Positions 30,622-41,500 of a stretch of 64,000 nt of DNA are shown piece after piece. This DNA comes from Nothophaeocryptopus gaeumannii. Its lineage: Eukaryota; Ascomycota; Dothideomycetes; Mycosphaerellales; Mycosphaerellaceae. The first letter of the stretch is position 1; each line of letters opens with the position of its first letter. A model generated the notes under the pieces. It did no database searches. It had not been told where the DNA came from and worked only from the letters and a program-made list of their open reading frames with translations. A program made the position numbers and the translations under genes. The stretch spans positions 1,054,001 through 1,118,000 of the forward strand of contig JASISA010000022.1 of assembly GCA_031771865.1 (NCBI GenBank), given 5' to 3'.

Positions 30622-31496
30622 ATGTCACCACTCATGCTCGATCAATATGCCCAGAGCATTGCTCCACGTCGAAAAGCAAGGTCGACCTCGTTCTCTATAA
30701 CGCTAGCCAAATACGAAGACATTCGGAGACTGGTCGACATTGAGTTCTTTGCATTTGAGAATGAGAAGACCAACCATATCTTGTCCTATCGGGATTATAA
30801 TCAACCTTCACATTTCGAGCGTGCAGTAAGGTCCTATCAATCTGCTATGAGCAAAACAGCTCGCGTTCGAAAGTCCAGCACAACTCGACGAGCAGATCGG
30901 AGGAGCAATCGTGACGTTGTGCGATTCCGCAAAGTCACAGATGCCAACACAGGTCTTATCATTTCATGGGCGAAGACAGAAACCAAGGCGTACGGCGAAG
31001 ACGAATTGGCAAGTCCAGCTGATGTTGGGCACGAGGGAGAGGCTCTGATGAACCGCGACTGGTTCGCGCTGAATGAGCGGCTGCGAAGAGAATATATGGG
31101 AACGAAGAGACATTGCTGTATGCATCTTGCAGCACATAGGGACCTGCTGGAGGGTTGACTGACATTCTACTTGCAGACATTAGCATGCTCGCAACGCAGC
31201 CAACATATCAACACCACGGCGCAGGCACAATGCTCCTGGAAAACATCCTGGCAGACGCAGATTCAGAAGGGCTGGAGTGCTATTTGGAGGCCACGGATAC
31301 CGCCAAGCCGCTGTACGAGAGACACGGCTTCGTCACCGTCAACGAGTTGAGGTTCGATCCAGCAGCATACGGAGTGCTAGGCTTCAATATCGAAAGGCAA
31401 ACAATCATGGTCAGAGGCGCGCAGAGCAGTCGCGGGCAAAGGCAAGAGGTGCGGTCGTGGGAAGAGGTTGTCGGAGGTGTGCAGGCACAGCTCTAG
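30622..31496 (+). CDS. GNAT-family N-acetyltransferase
   Basis: Two exons, 30622-31117 and 31177-31496; 816 nt, 271 residues. The intron starts GTATGC and ends CTTGCAG; splicing joins RHC to YISMLATQPTYQHHGAGTML. The N-terminal part (ITLAKYEDIRRLVDIEFFAF) is the usual start of fungal GNAT proteins. The C-terminal half has beta4 and the acetyl-CoA-binding loop (LATQPTYQHHGAGTMLLENI, Q-x-x-G-x-G/A type: Q-H-H-G-A-G) and the later LEATDTAKPLYERHGFVTVN segment. The family moves an acetyl group from acetyl-CoA to an amine; the substrate is unknown. Between them lies a charged insertion. It is the first intact gene after the gene-poor stretch. Confidence 0.88.
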
Positions 31497-31931
31497 CGAC
31501 AGCGTCCAGGGTGGTAATATGGGCAGCAGGGGAGCTCTCCATCTTGGTTTCTCGGTTATTTGGGCGGCATGCATACTATCGGAAAAGACGGCGTTGAGTG
31601 TTCAAAAGATGCTGCTAAGCGCGAGAAACGAGAAAGAGGAAATGAGCAGGTTGCTGGGTGGATTGGGATACAAGCCATGCAAACCACCGCGCGTTGCGCG
31701 GCATTACCATTTTGGAGGCCACGCTTTGCTACAGTATGACTCCGCACTTTAGCCCATGGTTGCACAACAGTAGCGCCAACTCGACGCTGTTGTTGTATCA
31801 CAGTGTGGGTGAGGTGGAGCTGTGCTACCGGTGCTGCCAAAGCGGTTGCTGGGCCCCCCACTTGAGCTGGGCACAACGCTGCAGCTTTCTGCTCCCTAGA
31901 CACCAACCAAGTTACGAAGCAAATGCATTGC
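31497..31931. other. convergent intergenic region
   Basis: Gap of 435 bp between 3' ends of the GNAT gene (plus) and the MFS gene (minus). Nothing beyond expected 3' UTRs is visible. Confidence 0.45.
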
Positions 31932-33865
31932 TCAATGAGCCATCATCTGACGAATGGTCGACCTGTGCATCTTCGCCAGCCACGTCCCGGCCCAGTAACG
32001 TCGAATGCTCTTGCCCATGAACATGAAGAGGAAGACGCACAAGTTGTTGGCAAACAACGCTCCACCTGGACGTATAGCAGTCAGTTCAAAAGCAATACGG
32101 TGTGAAGGGTATCTCCGTGGAACTTACAAAACACTCCAGCTATGATTACTGCGTATCCATGCTGAGAGACCCAATCGAGCAAGTAGATACCAAAAGCAAA
32201 CGAGATTAGCTGCTTGCCGCAACACATCGCAATCAGCATCTCCGAGACATTCGCAGGATATGAATCGACAGCATAGGCCAGGGTGCCGGTGAAGAAAAAG
32301 TAAGCACCCCAGTTGCACATGGCTACGCCGGCGAAATAGCCCATCCAGTGGAGTTGGTCTTCTGCGGCCATGCCGTATACGATCAGGCCTGCTGGAGCGA
32401 TGAGCGCACCGGGAAGGAGCACGCCGAATCGCATCTCTGCTTCGCGGACATTGTCATTGCGGCGCGTCAGGAATGCTGCCAAGCGGTCGAAAGTTCCGAT
32501 CAGAGGGACTGCGAGGGCATAGCCGACGACGTTGCCAAGGCAGACAAGGCCCGAATTGTCCTGACTCCAGTTGTACGGGGGAGCTGTGATGATGATTGGG
32601 AACGTCTGCGCCTGGGTCAGGGGGATTTCTACGAAACGTCACGCAGTACTCACATAGTTGAACACCAAAGCGCCAAGGCCGATGTATATGCCATAGGTAG
32701 TGACGACCCAAACGACGGACGGGACCAAGAAATAGCTGAAAGATCGAATGGCCGTCCAGAAGAATTCCTCTTCGTGGTCGATGCTGCTCCAAGGCTTCAA
32801 GGTCTCCAAGAAAGTCCGTCTAGGTGGTACTGGCATCTGCATTTCAACGTGCTCTGTTTTCATGTCATCCTTCTCAGCGTCATGCACTGGGAGAGGAGGA
32901 GCACTATCCGTGTGGCGCTTGTACGCAGTCTCCTCTACGAACAGAAAGGCCGCGATGAGCAGGGCGCCGGCAAATGCGATCTCCACGTAGAAGAAGAGCC
33001 TCCAACTGTTTCCGCCCGCGAGCATATATCCAGCATAAAGAGGGCCAGTGGCGCCTAGGCAAAGACAGATCGTGTATATGCCGAGCTTGGTGGCTCGCTC
33101 ATGCACTAGGGACAGCAGATTTAGTGCCGACAGCGACATGAGCTCATGACCGACTCACAGAAAAAGATATCGTTGACAAGCTGGACAGGCAAGGCTTCAC
33201 AAACACCGCTGGAAAGACCAGCAAAGGCCCGGGCGGTCATCAATCCACCATAGCTCGTGCTTCGGCTACAGCCAATCAATGCTGCAATGTATACTGCCAT
33301 ACTTAGGAGCATGACGGGCCTTCGACCGAGCTTGAGATACATCGGAACCGTGATAAGCGTTCCGCAGCCAAAGAGGATGTTGGGGTATGATATCAGTCCA
33401 GACGCCGTGGTAGGTGAGATTGCAAACTCTTCGCTGAAGATCGATATGTACACCGATGATCCAAGCAGCGCCGTGTTTGACAAGAACGAGTATAGGGAAA
33501 CTATCACCAGAATGGTCGTCTTCTTCCATCTCGGCCATTGCAATGGGTCGTTCGGGTCAAGCGCGGGCACTGGATAAAGCGCCTGTCCAAAGGCGGTATC
33601 GTCCCCCTCTGCTGCACGAAGGTCGACCGTGCCTGCATATCAAAGGTTAAGACGAGTCTGAGATCCCGAAATTTGGCATCTTCTTACCAGGAACATCGCC
33701 TTCTTTCGCGTGGCTACCATCTGTCAGTACAGCTGCTTTATGACTTGGAGGTAGCCCATTACTGACCTCTGTACCAAATGTGCGGGTTGCTCTGCAGTCA
33801 TAATGAATATCGATGCACCGGGAAAATGATCTAGACAACTGCGCCAAGGTAGGTAGTAGAAGCAC
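31932..33865 (-). CDS. MFS transporter (5' end unresolved)
   Basis: Exons from the C-terminus: 31932-32065, 32128-32611, 32654-33105, 33159-33632, and a further 5' exon ending at 33688; GT-AG introns, consistent phases. The protein has PVPALDPNDPLQWPRWKKTT before helix 1, the MFS motif A region (PMYLKLGRRPVMLLSMAVYI), about 12 hydrophobic segments, a charged central loop (PPLPVHDAEKDDMKTEHVEM) and a short basic C-terminus. Proteins of this type export or import small molecules at the plasma membrane; the LDPNDPLQWP motif is common in fungal drug/polyamine-type antiporters. The 5' exon stays open to about 33865 but contains no in-frame ATG, so a further upstream exon or a lost start must be assumed. 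Boundaries of the body are good; the start coordinate is only the limit of the open frame. Confidence 0.8.
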
Positions 33866-34575
33866 TACTGTGTATGGCTTCGCGCAACGGCGCTCTCAAG
33901 TACGCCATCATCATGACCGGCTTCTGTTTTCACGCAACAGCCGTGAACTAGTCAAGGTAGACTCATGCCTGTAACAAGTCTGGGCTTCGTATCAGGATGC
34001 GGGGATTTCTGTGTAACTGTCCAATTGTTTTTCATGCCATGCTCTAGCCACACGATCATGATGCTTAAATCCCCGTGGGGAATGCATGGATTCTGAAAAG
34101 GTTGATTGTCGTGTTTAGCGATCTGCGAAAATTAGTCGGTCTCGGCAGTTACGATGAGGACTCACTCACGTGCCGCGAAACAGGCATTATGCGGAGTGCT
34201 CACTCGCTTGTCGATTTGAGCACGGATGTGTGCTGAGCCAAGATCGAATTGAGCACCATGTTTACGAGTGACAGTTGGAGCCTGGTTTGAGATTTGGGAG
34301 CGATTCAATTAATACAGACTAATCTTCTCACAGTTTTGCATGTGACTGCCAAGGAGATGGCGCTTGCGAAAATCTAACTTTTTGTGATACCGAGTCTTCA
34401 ATACCGTTGGCGGGACGTGAGAAGGTATATCAGACCTTGTCTTCTGAACTGTTTTCATGACTCTTCGTTCTTTCTGCGTGCGACTTCGTGTATGGACTGT
34501 CGTCGCTCAATTCTCTTCCACTGGGACCGCACGCATCAGTACATTCTCCAGCAGCTAACATACCCGCAAGCCGAC
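33866..34575. other. intergenic, upstream of MFS gene
   Basis: Gap of 710 bp between the MFS gene start and the 3' end of the formate/nitrite transporter gene, both minus strand. Should contain the missing first exon and promoter of the MFS gene; no other gene is supported. Confidence 0.4.
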
Positions 34576-35683
34576 TTACATGGCGCTTGTAAGGTGGGAG
34601 CCAGAGTGAGGCAGATGATTTGGATCTGTTCCGATAATAGTCTTCTCCTCTTGCTTGCTCTTGTGGTCGTGTCGTCGACTCATGGGGCCTGCCATCATTA
34701 GAAACATCAGTAACAAGAGGTCGTGATAATACGTACCTCCAGCCTCCATTGCGGTTGCGAGTGAATTGATGTTGAAGTGAACTGCAACACCGTCTTCTCC
34801 TGTCAAATACAGATACCAATACGCCGCGCCAACAAAGAGCCCGCCTCCAACGATGTTGCCCAAGGCAGTGGGGATCATACTCTTCCAGATATAGTAGCCA
34901 ACGCCGAAGGGAGCACCGCACCAGATCCCAAGAGGCATAAAGAACATGTTGGCAACAACATGATCCAGAGCGAGCGCCACGAAAGTGGCCGTTGGCCACC
35001 AAATCGCGATGATCTTGCTGACAACTTCCCTGCTGCTTATTGAGATGAACACAGCAAAGCAAACAAGCCAATTGGCGCCTATTGCTCGAAGAAAGATCAT
35101 TTGCCACTGCGGCTTCTGGGCTTTCTGTACCGACAGGTTAACAGCAGCTTGTTGATACACTGGCGTTTCTTCGAATACGCCTCCGTAACCGATGATGATA
35201 CAAACAAAGAACCTGCATACATCTCGTTAGCTCTTGTCATGGTAGACGTAATTGAGAAGGGCGTACAGCATGCCAGCTAGGTTGCCAAGATAGGACACAA
35301 CCCAGCTCTTGACTAGATCCCAGAGCGAGACCCGGCGGTGTAGGAACGCCGTAAACATGAACATTACATTCGACGTGAAGAGGTCAGCGCCGCTCAGTAC
35401 GATCATGACAAGTCCTGCAATACGTTAGTCTCATTTTGTAATTCAACGTCAGGGGCGAAATGCCAATTGGAAACAGCATGGCTCCAAGAGTCCGGATGAG
35501 ACCAGGAGCGTTTTCTTGATACCAAGGGGACGCATTGGTCGACACCAAAACAGCGCAGCCAAATCCGAGCAAAGGTCCGGCCATGAGCGAATTGACAAAC
35601 AACTTGTCTAGCCGCGTGTGAGCCTTTTTGGTTCCGATTCGACTGACCAGTTCGATTGTCTGTTGAGGCGTGAAGGCGTCCAT
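34576..35683 (-). CDS. formate/nitrite transporter (FNT) family channel
   Basis: Exons: 35464-35683, 35267-35414, 34737-35212 and 34576-34688. The start is MDAFTPQQTIELVSRIGTKK. Family features in order: KLFVNSLMAGPLLGFGCAVL, MLFPIGLVMIVLSGADLFTS (across intron 1), NVMFMFTAFLHRRVSLWDLV, LRAIGANWLVCFAVFI, then ALALDHVVANMFFMPLGIWC and IPTALGNIVGGGLFVGAAYW. These are the six-helix pentameric FNT channels (fungal NitA-like) that move nitrite or formate across the plasma membrane. Intron 1 appears to be GC-AG (GCATTT...TTGCAG, with GACTAAC branch); it is the only choice that gives the conserved junction. The last intron (34689-34736, GTACGT...GGCAG) is 48 nt, in frame and stop-free, so its retention would add 16 residues. 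Confidence 0.87.
35415..35463 (-). other. probable GC-AG intron (49 nt)
   Basis: On the minus strand the intron starts GCATTT and ends TTGCAG with an AGACTAACG branch region. Nearby GT donors give wrong phase; this GC donor joins FPIG to LVMIVLSGADL, as the family requires. Confidence 0.55.
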
Positions 35684-36113
35684 CTTGAATAGTTCCTTGG
35701 GTTGCTGAGGTTTGCTTTGATGAGCAATACGGCACGAAATGGAGAGCTGAGAAGGACAAACTCAACGCCGGGAAATGTTCTGAAGAAATAGTAAGAAAGG
35801 ACCATAGTCTATCGCAGCTGACACATTCTACGTCTCCGAGGGCATGTCATTGTCTGCAGTGTCCGGAAAAGCAACGACGCGACCATCTCATCCAGTGAGT
35901 TCGATCCAACGCGAGCGATTGGGGAGACCCCAAACAGCAGGAGTCGAAGTGACGTACGACAGGCGGCAGCAGAGCCTCACCGTCGTGCGTCTCTCCAGGA
36001 GATCGCTGCCAGGCGTGTGGGCATATGCGGCATCTTATCTCTCACCCGGCGGGCTTAAGCAATCACAGACGCGTCGGAGAAGGTGCAGACGTCTTATCTT
36101 CACGCTATTATTA
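35684..36113. other. intergenic, upstream of FNT gene
   Basis: Gap of 430 bp between the FNT gene start and the AT-rich repeat block. GC content is normal up to about 36090 and then falls abruptly. It should contain the FNT promoter; no other feature is supported. Confidence 0.45.
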
Positions 36114-37940
36114 GCTAGCGTGCGTCTAAGAATTAATAGTAGTTAGGAGCTTAGCGTTTATAAAGTATTAAACCTACCTCTGGTATACTATAATAAGGTA
36201 TAGTATAGATAGAATAACTTAAGTTATAGATAGTTTAAAGTATTAGTTATAGTTATAACTAACGTATTCTATAAGCGAGCTGGTCATAGAAGCGAGCTGG
36301 TCAATTTTCCTTGGCACGACTAACTCGTATTATAGATTATTTATTTTTATCGCTATTAAATAGAGAACCTATAAATATTATACTCTTATCGGATTTAGAA
36401 AGCGAGCTAGTTATAGAAGCGAGCTAGTTAATTTTCCTTAGCACGACTAACTTCTAAGTTAACCTATAATGTCTTAATAATACAATACGGAATTATCTAA
36501 TTAAGAAGGTAGAATTGTTCTTACCCTCTCTACCTACTACTAGCGCTAATTTCGAAGCCTCCGAGGCGCAGCTATAGTATATAAAAGTAGTTACTAGTTT
36601 AGAGAGACGTACTCGGCCTTAGCTTATTTAGCCTAGTAACCGTAAATAGGTTATAGTAATCTAGAGCATTTGTGCTACTAGGTATACAATCCTACCCTTT
36701 ATTATCTATAAGGGCCGTGTTTACATCTCTATATAGTACGAGGAGGTAGATATACCGTAAAATTGGAAGCTCTCGGTCTCTAAGAATAGATAGATAAACA
36801 ATACGCTTAGTCTAGAGTAGTTAAAGTACTTTAACACGTATATAAAAGCGCTTTAGGTTAGTAGCTATAGGCTACTTATCTTAGATAGCTATAAGAGTTA
36901 TCTTAGCTAGAATTTTAAGGATTACTATTCGGAATACAAGATCTTAACGCTCTATATACCGGCCTACTCGTCGTATATCCTATAGCTACTAGATATAGTA
37001 TGTTTTGCGCCTCTAAAGATAAAATACTCGTAACGCGTCCGGGACTTAGTGCGTCGACGCGTCTTCTATGTCGATAAGGAAACATTCCTCCCGGCCTTTA
37101 AAGACGCGTTTTTTAACGTGTTTATAGAGTAGAACTACTAGAAGGCCTTTTAGGCGTTAGGATTAGTCTCTATCGACCCGTAGGTAGTTATTAACCGCCT
37201 TAATATACGCCTACGTACCCCGCTAGGACCGCTACTATAAGAGACATTATAGCAGTCTAAGATACTAAGTAATTCGTACGAGTATCTAAGCTTATTAGTA
37301 GCGCTATTAATCGATCTCCTATAATAGCCTAAAATGCCTTATCCTAGCTTATAAAAGGTGCGGAACTAATACTTTATTAAGCTACTCTTCTATAAGCCCG
37401 TACTCGCGACCTTGAAGAGTAATTAGAAGTAGTAACGAAGCGAAAAGCGCGTAAAAGAAAGTACGTTTAGAAGGGTAGTATACTCGAGTATAGTATAGTA
37501 GTAGAATAGGTAGCTACAATTGCGTCTTTACTAGTAAATGCATTAAAGAAGGCTCGTAGTAGCAGAGCCTTAGAAAGTGTACTACTAGGTTAGCGTCGAT
37601 ATAGCAATTGCGGAGGGACTAGACATAATACCTATATATATTAGAATAATAGAGAAGGGTCTTCTAAATCCGATAAGAGTATAATATTCACAGGTTCTCT
37701 ATTTGATAGCGATGAAAATGAATGATCTATAATGCGAGTTGGTCGTGCCAAGGAAAATTGACTAGCTCGCTTCTATAACTAGCTCGCTTATAGAATACGT
37801 TATTTAAAATATTATAGAAATAGATTAATAAAGCTAAGTAATACTCACCTAGTTATTAAGAATGAAATATAGATATATAAGATGGAGAACCTATATTAGG
37901 ACTAGCGCTGCTACTTATTCTTAGACGTAGGCTACGTAGC
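36114..37940. repeat. outer degenerate AT-rich element interrupted by a transposon
   Basis: AT-rich DNA on both sides of the Fot1-like element carries imperfect inverted ends. The left end reads GCGTCTAAGAATTAATAGTAG near 36122-36142. The right end, read on the complement, is ACGTCTAAGAATAAGTAGCAG near 37909-37929. They differ mostly by transitions. The simplest reading is an older repeat of roughly 290 bp (without the insert) into which the transposon jumped. The right arm resembles the repeat at 1962-2102. No coding capacity is visible. Confidence 0.6.
36262..37800 (+). mobile_element. RIP-degraded Fot1/pogo-type (Tc1-mariner) DNA transposon
   Basis: The 1539-bp element starts ACGTATTCTATAAGCGAGCT and ends with its complement. 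Inverted repeats extend about 145 bp and contain two tandem GCGAGCTGGTCA-like motifs per end. TA flanks both ends, the target-site duplication of this superfamily. The plus strand encodes a fossil transposase interrupted by many TAG codons. Recognisable pieces of the DDE domain and its C-terminal region are HKSYLS-NFKDYYSEYKILTL, PAYSSYIL-LLD near 36890-36990, then FLPAFKDAFFNVF and VVINRLNIRLRTPLGP near 37085-37220. The stops mostly replace CAG/CAA codons, and the DNA is strongly AT-rich, as expected from repeat-induced point mutation. It is not functional as it stands. Confidence 0.88.
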
Positions 37941-38529
37941 CCCGCCCCTCGAGGCGTCTTCTCCAGATTTCACCGTCTACTGCCGGGCCGATTTGAACGC
38001 GGTACAGACATCAATCGCTAGCTGGAGTGCCTGCTCGCATTCTAACATACTGCTGCAAAGCCCATCTGCATTGTTGACGTGTTATTCTATCCACGAGAGG
38101 ACGGTAGTTGAGACGCTCGAGTCTGTATGAGTACAGCGCAGCCGTCACGGCACACCGACACAGCCGCATCCGGACGCCGTAACCTCCCGCCGCTGGGATC
38201 TCCTGGATCCTCTGGGTGAGACGTGTTGAGCTCGCACGTGAAGGCGGACAAAGGCAGAGCATCGCTGCCAGCGCCGCAGCTTGTCGTTGGATCTGCTGGA
38301 GCTGCGATAGCATGACTCCGGCGCAGCAGAATGCCCGCCATGGTATGGACCGCGTCTCCGTCTCCCACACTTCCGCACCAGCGCCCACTGTCGCTAGCCT
38401 AAGAGCGGACCGATGTTGTGTTGTCCAGAGCGGGTGCATGTGCAATCGTCACGGCAATCTCCAAGCGTGAACCTGAGACACACAACAAGGCAGCGACAGT
38501 GAGCAGCCTGACTCTCGTCCAGCATTGAC
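37941..38529. other. intergenic, upstream of PAS kinase
   Basis: Normal-GC sequence of about 590 bp between the end of the AT-rich repeat and the PAS kinase start. ORFs on the minus strand (38011-38445 and 38394-38771) have skewed, chance-like composition. Likely the kinase promoter and leader. Confidence 0.45.
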
Positions 38530-41500
38530 ATGTCAGCAGCAGCAGAACCGCCCGAGCCCGAACACTCCCTCGACCACGCCCATGCCCATGCCCGTGCCCA
38601 GCAGTCTGCTCCGGATGCCCATTGCAGGCAATCGCAATCGCAACTGCAACTGCAACTGCAATCGCAGTCACCGCCTTCGCAGCGACCGACCGCGCTCCAA
38701 TTCCCAAAGAACCGCTCGTCGTCCGCGTTGATCTCCCAGAGCAGCTCCAGTGCCAGTCTGGCTGCCAACAATCACGACCAACGCGCACGTCTATCAGTCG
38801 ATGCCGGGAGCTCCTCCGAAGCCTACGACAACCTTACCAGGTGCGTCACATCTATTCTCAATAATGCATCACTGCAAGTGATACTACGAGTGATACTACA
38901 AGTGACACTACAAGTGACACTACAAGTGATATTACAAGTGATCCGAGGGGGACAATAAGCCGAGATTGTTGTCATAGCGGCAGCGGACAGTCATCGGTCA
39001 ATGCATATGGCACGTGAGACACAATGGCTGATGATTCACTTGCGTACAGGTCCCCAATTCTGGCACCGGGACGAAACACCGGTTTACGACGTATTCGACA
39101 ACATCCAGTACCTCGAACACCATCTTCACCCAACTTGCAGCCCATTTCCCCAATACCCTCAAGTCCAGCATCCCGCAAGTCCTCGTTTGCGGCGGTCGAC
39201 ACCATTGCTTTAAAGTCACCTGCCATCCCCTTCAGCGAGGACCTCACCCGCTTTCCTTCCGAATCTCTTCATTCCTTCTCTTTTGCTGCCAATCAGAGCG
39301 CCGAGTCGCTCCACAATCGCCAAAATGTATTGAAGCGAAGTATCGACTTCATGCGGGACAAGCTCGCCTGGGCTTCGTCATCGCCGCGTATAGCCAGCGC
39401 GCAGGCACGACTCGCCGGTGACGAGGAACTTCTGAGCATGATGGAGCTGTTGCAGAAGGCCAATATGGGGCCCCACGCTCCGAATGCTACGGGCCTGGGT
39501 GTCGACCCTGGCCCACTCACAGGGCCTGCTCATCTGGCGAACGAGAACGTGTTCGAGCAAAGTTTCTTCCAGTCAGAACAAGATACTGAGAGTCCGACGA
39601 GCCTACATAGTCCAGATACGATCAAAGGAAGACCGAGTTCAGTAGGCTCAGAGCGTGATTTGGCCCAATCTCCGTCCGATCTGCACATACCAGAAACTGT
39701 CAAAGAGAACGAGGAGCAGCCCGAGCAACTGGACCTGCTGAGGACCTCGACTGCGGAAGACGATGATCTCATGCCAAGTCTACCCACGAGGCGGCCTCAC
39801 CGAAATACTTTGAAGCGAACGTACACTGATGTCGCCGGCTACTCGATCCAACACAAGCTCACGGAGGCATTAGCAAAGCCGTATCGTGCCGAAGGCTCAG
39901 TTGCTCCCATTGTGCCTCAACCACCCGCTCGGTCAAACACCACCATCGTACAGCCAGAGCGAGCACCACATGGACACAGAAACGCTCAAGCACAAGCCAT
40001 TTTCACCACTGAAGCCAAAGCACCTTGGACGATTACAGCAGCGAATGATCTTGCCTGTCTAGTTTTCGGAGTGACACGCGCAGAAGTGCGAAAGCTTGGA
40101 ATCATGGAAGTCATCAAAGAAGACCGTCGATCTTGGCTTGAGGAGAAGTTGAAGAATCCTGAGAGTGGTACAGGGCCAAAGCAGCCAAAGCTGCAACCGC
40201 CACCTCCACCTGGTAAGACTAGCCCGAGTAACAGCCTAGCGGCAATGGGTAATGGCATCACAGCCAAATTATTATCGAAACCACCGGCGAGGCAACAGCC
40301 GAGAAGAGTCAAGACCGAGAATGGCTTGGCCAATCCTCCAAAAGAGAACCATCACCCCCACAACCAAAGTCGAGGTGTGCTTCTCTGCGGCGATGTTGTA
40401 CCGATTAGGAAAATGAATGGCTCCATCGGCAGTGCCTCACTGTGGGTGAAGGAGAAGGGCAGTAATCTTATTTGGGTGCTCGAAGAGATTGCGGAAGATG
40501 TTGCAATGCTAACAGTGGACGAAATTGGGCTGGTCCTTCGGGGCAGTGGAGATCTCGAAGCTATCTTTGGTCTCGACCGAGTACGAAATGGCATGGATGT
40601 TCAGCGACTGATACCTTCTTGGCCCAAGCTTGCTGGAACCAACACTGGAGCAATCGACTACGATGCTATTTCACGGCTCAGGAGGTTCACGGCTCGGACT
40701 AGCAATTCGATCAACATACCTGTGACTGTGGAGCAGGAACCAAATCAAAGCGTCTTCCGGGTGTCAAGCTTTCCGCACATCGCCGGAATCATTGTGGTCA
40801 ATCCTCAGACCATGAAGATCAGCAGCTCTAACGATGTGTTCTCCGCCGCACTGTTTGGCCATGCCAGTCCCGATGGTCTCTCAATCTCAGACCTCATCCC
40901 CGGCTTCGACACCATTTTGCGAGTAATGACCGATGAGGATAATATTGCACTCGTTGATGGAATTGTCATACCTGAGCAGAGCTTCCGCAGGGGGCGTGCT
41001 CTTCTCGCGCTCAGGGACGGCTCGGCAGATGCGGCAACAATCTTCTTACGTCCAAGTGGGATACCGGCCAAGCATAGAGATGGTGCGGAAATCATGATCG
41101 ATGTGCAAATGCGCGTGGTCAAGTCCGATCGAGATCCCATCTACAACGAGACTATTATCAGCGAAGACAGTCTAGCAAACTTCCGGGGGAGCGAAGTTGT
41201 CTACGCTTTGTGGATCACTTACAGCAGGCAGCTGCACGCTGTTAACCATGGCGTCGGACCTGTCACGCCTCACCTTAGCCGGCCCAGCACACCCCCTCAG
41301 CAACCCGCGCCGAGTCTTGCTCAGGCAGATGAAACGTCGTCGAGCCCGCCAGACCAGACTGAGGCCAAATCTGCAAACAACGACGATCCGTGGGCAGGTC
41401 TGGTCAGTAAAGACGGAGCAAATGACAGCAACAATACGCCTCATGGCGAGCCTTTTGAACATCCCTCGCCTGACATGATCGAGGCGGGTGTGAAGACCAT

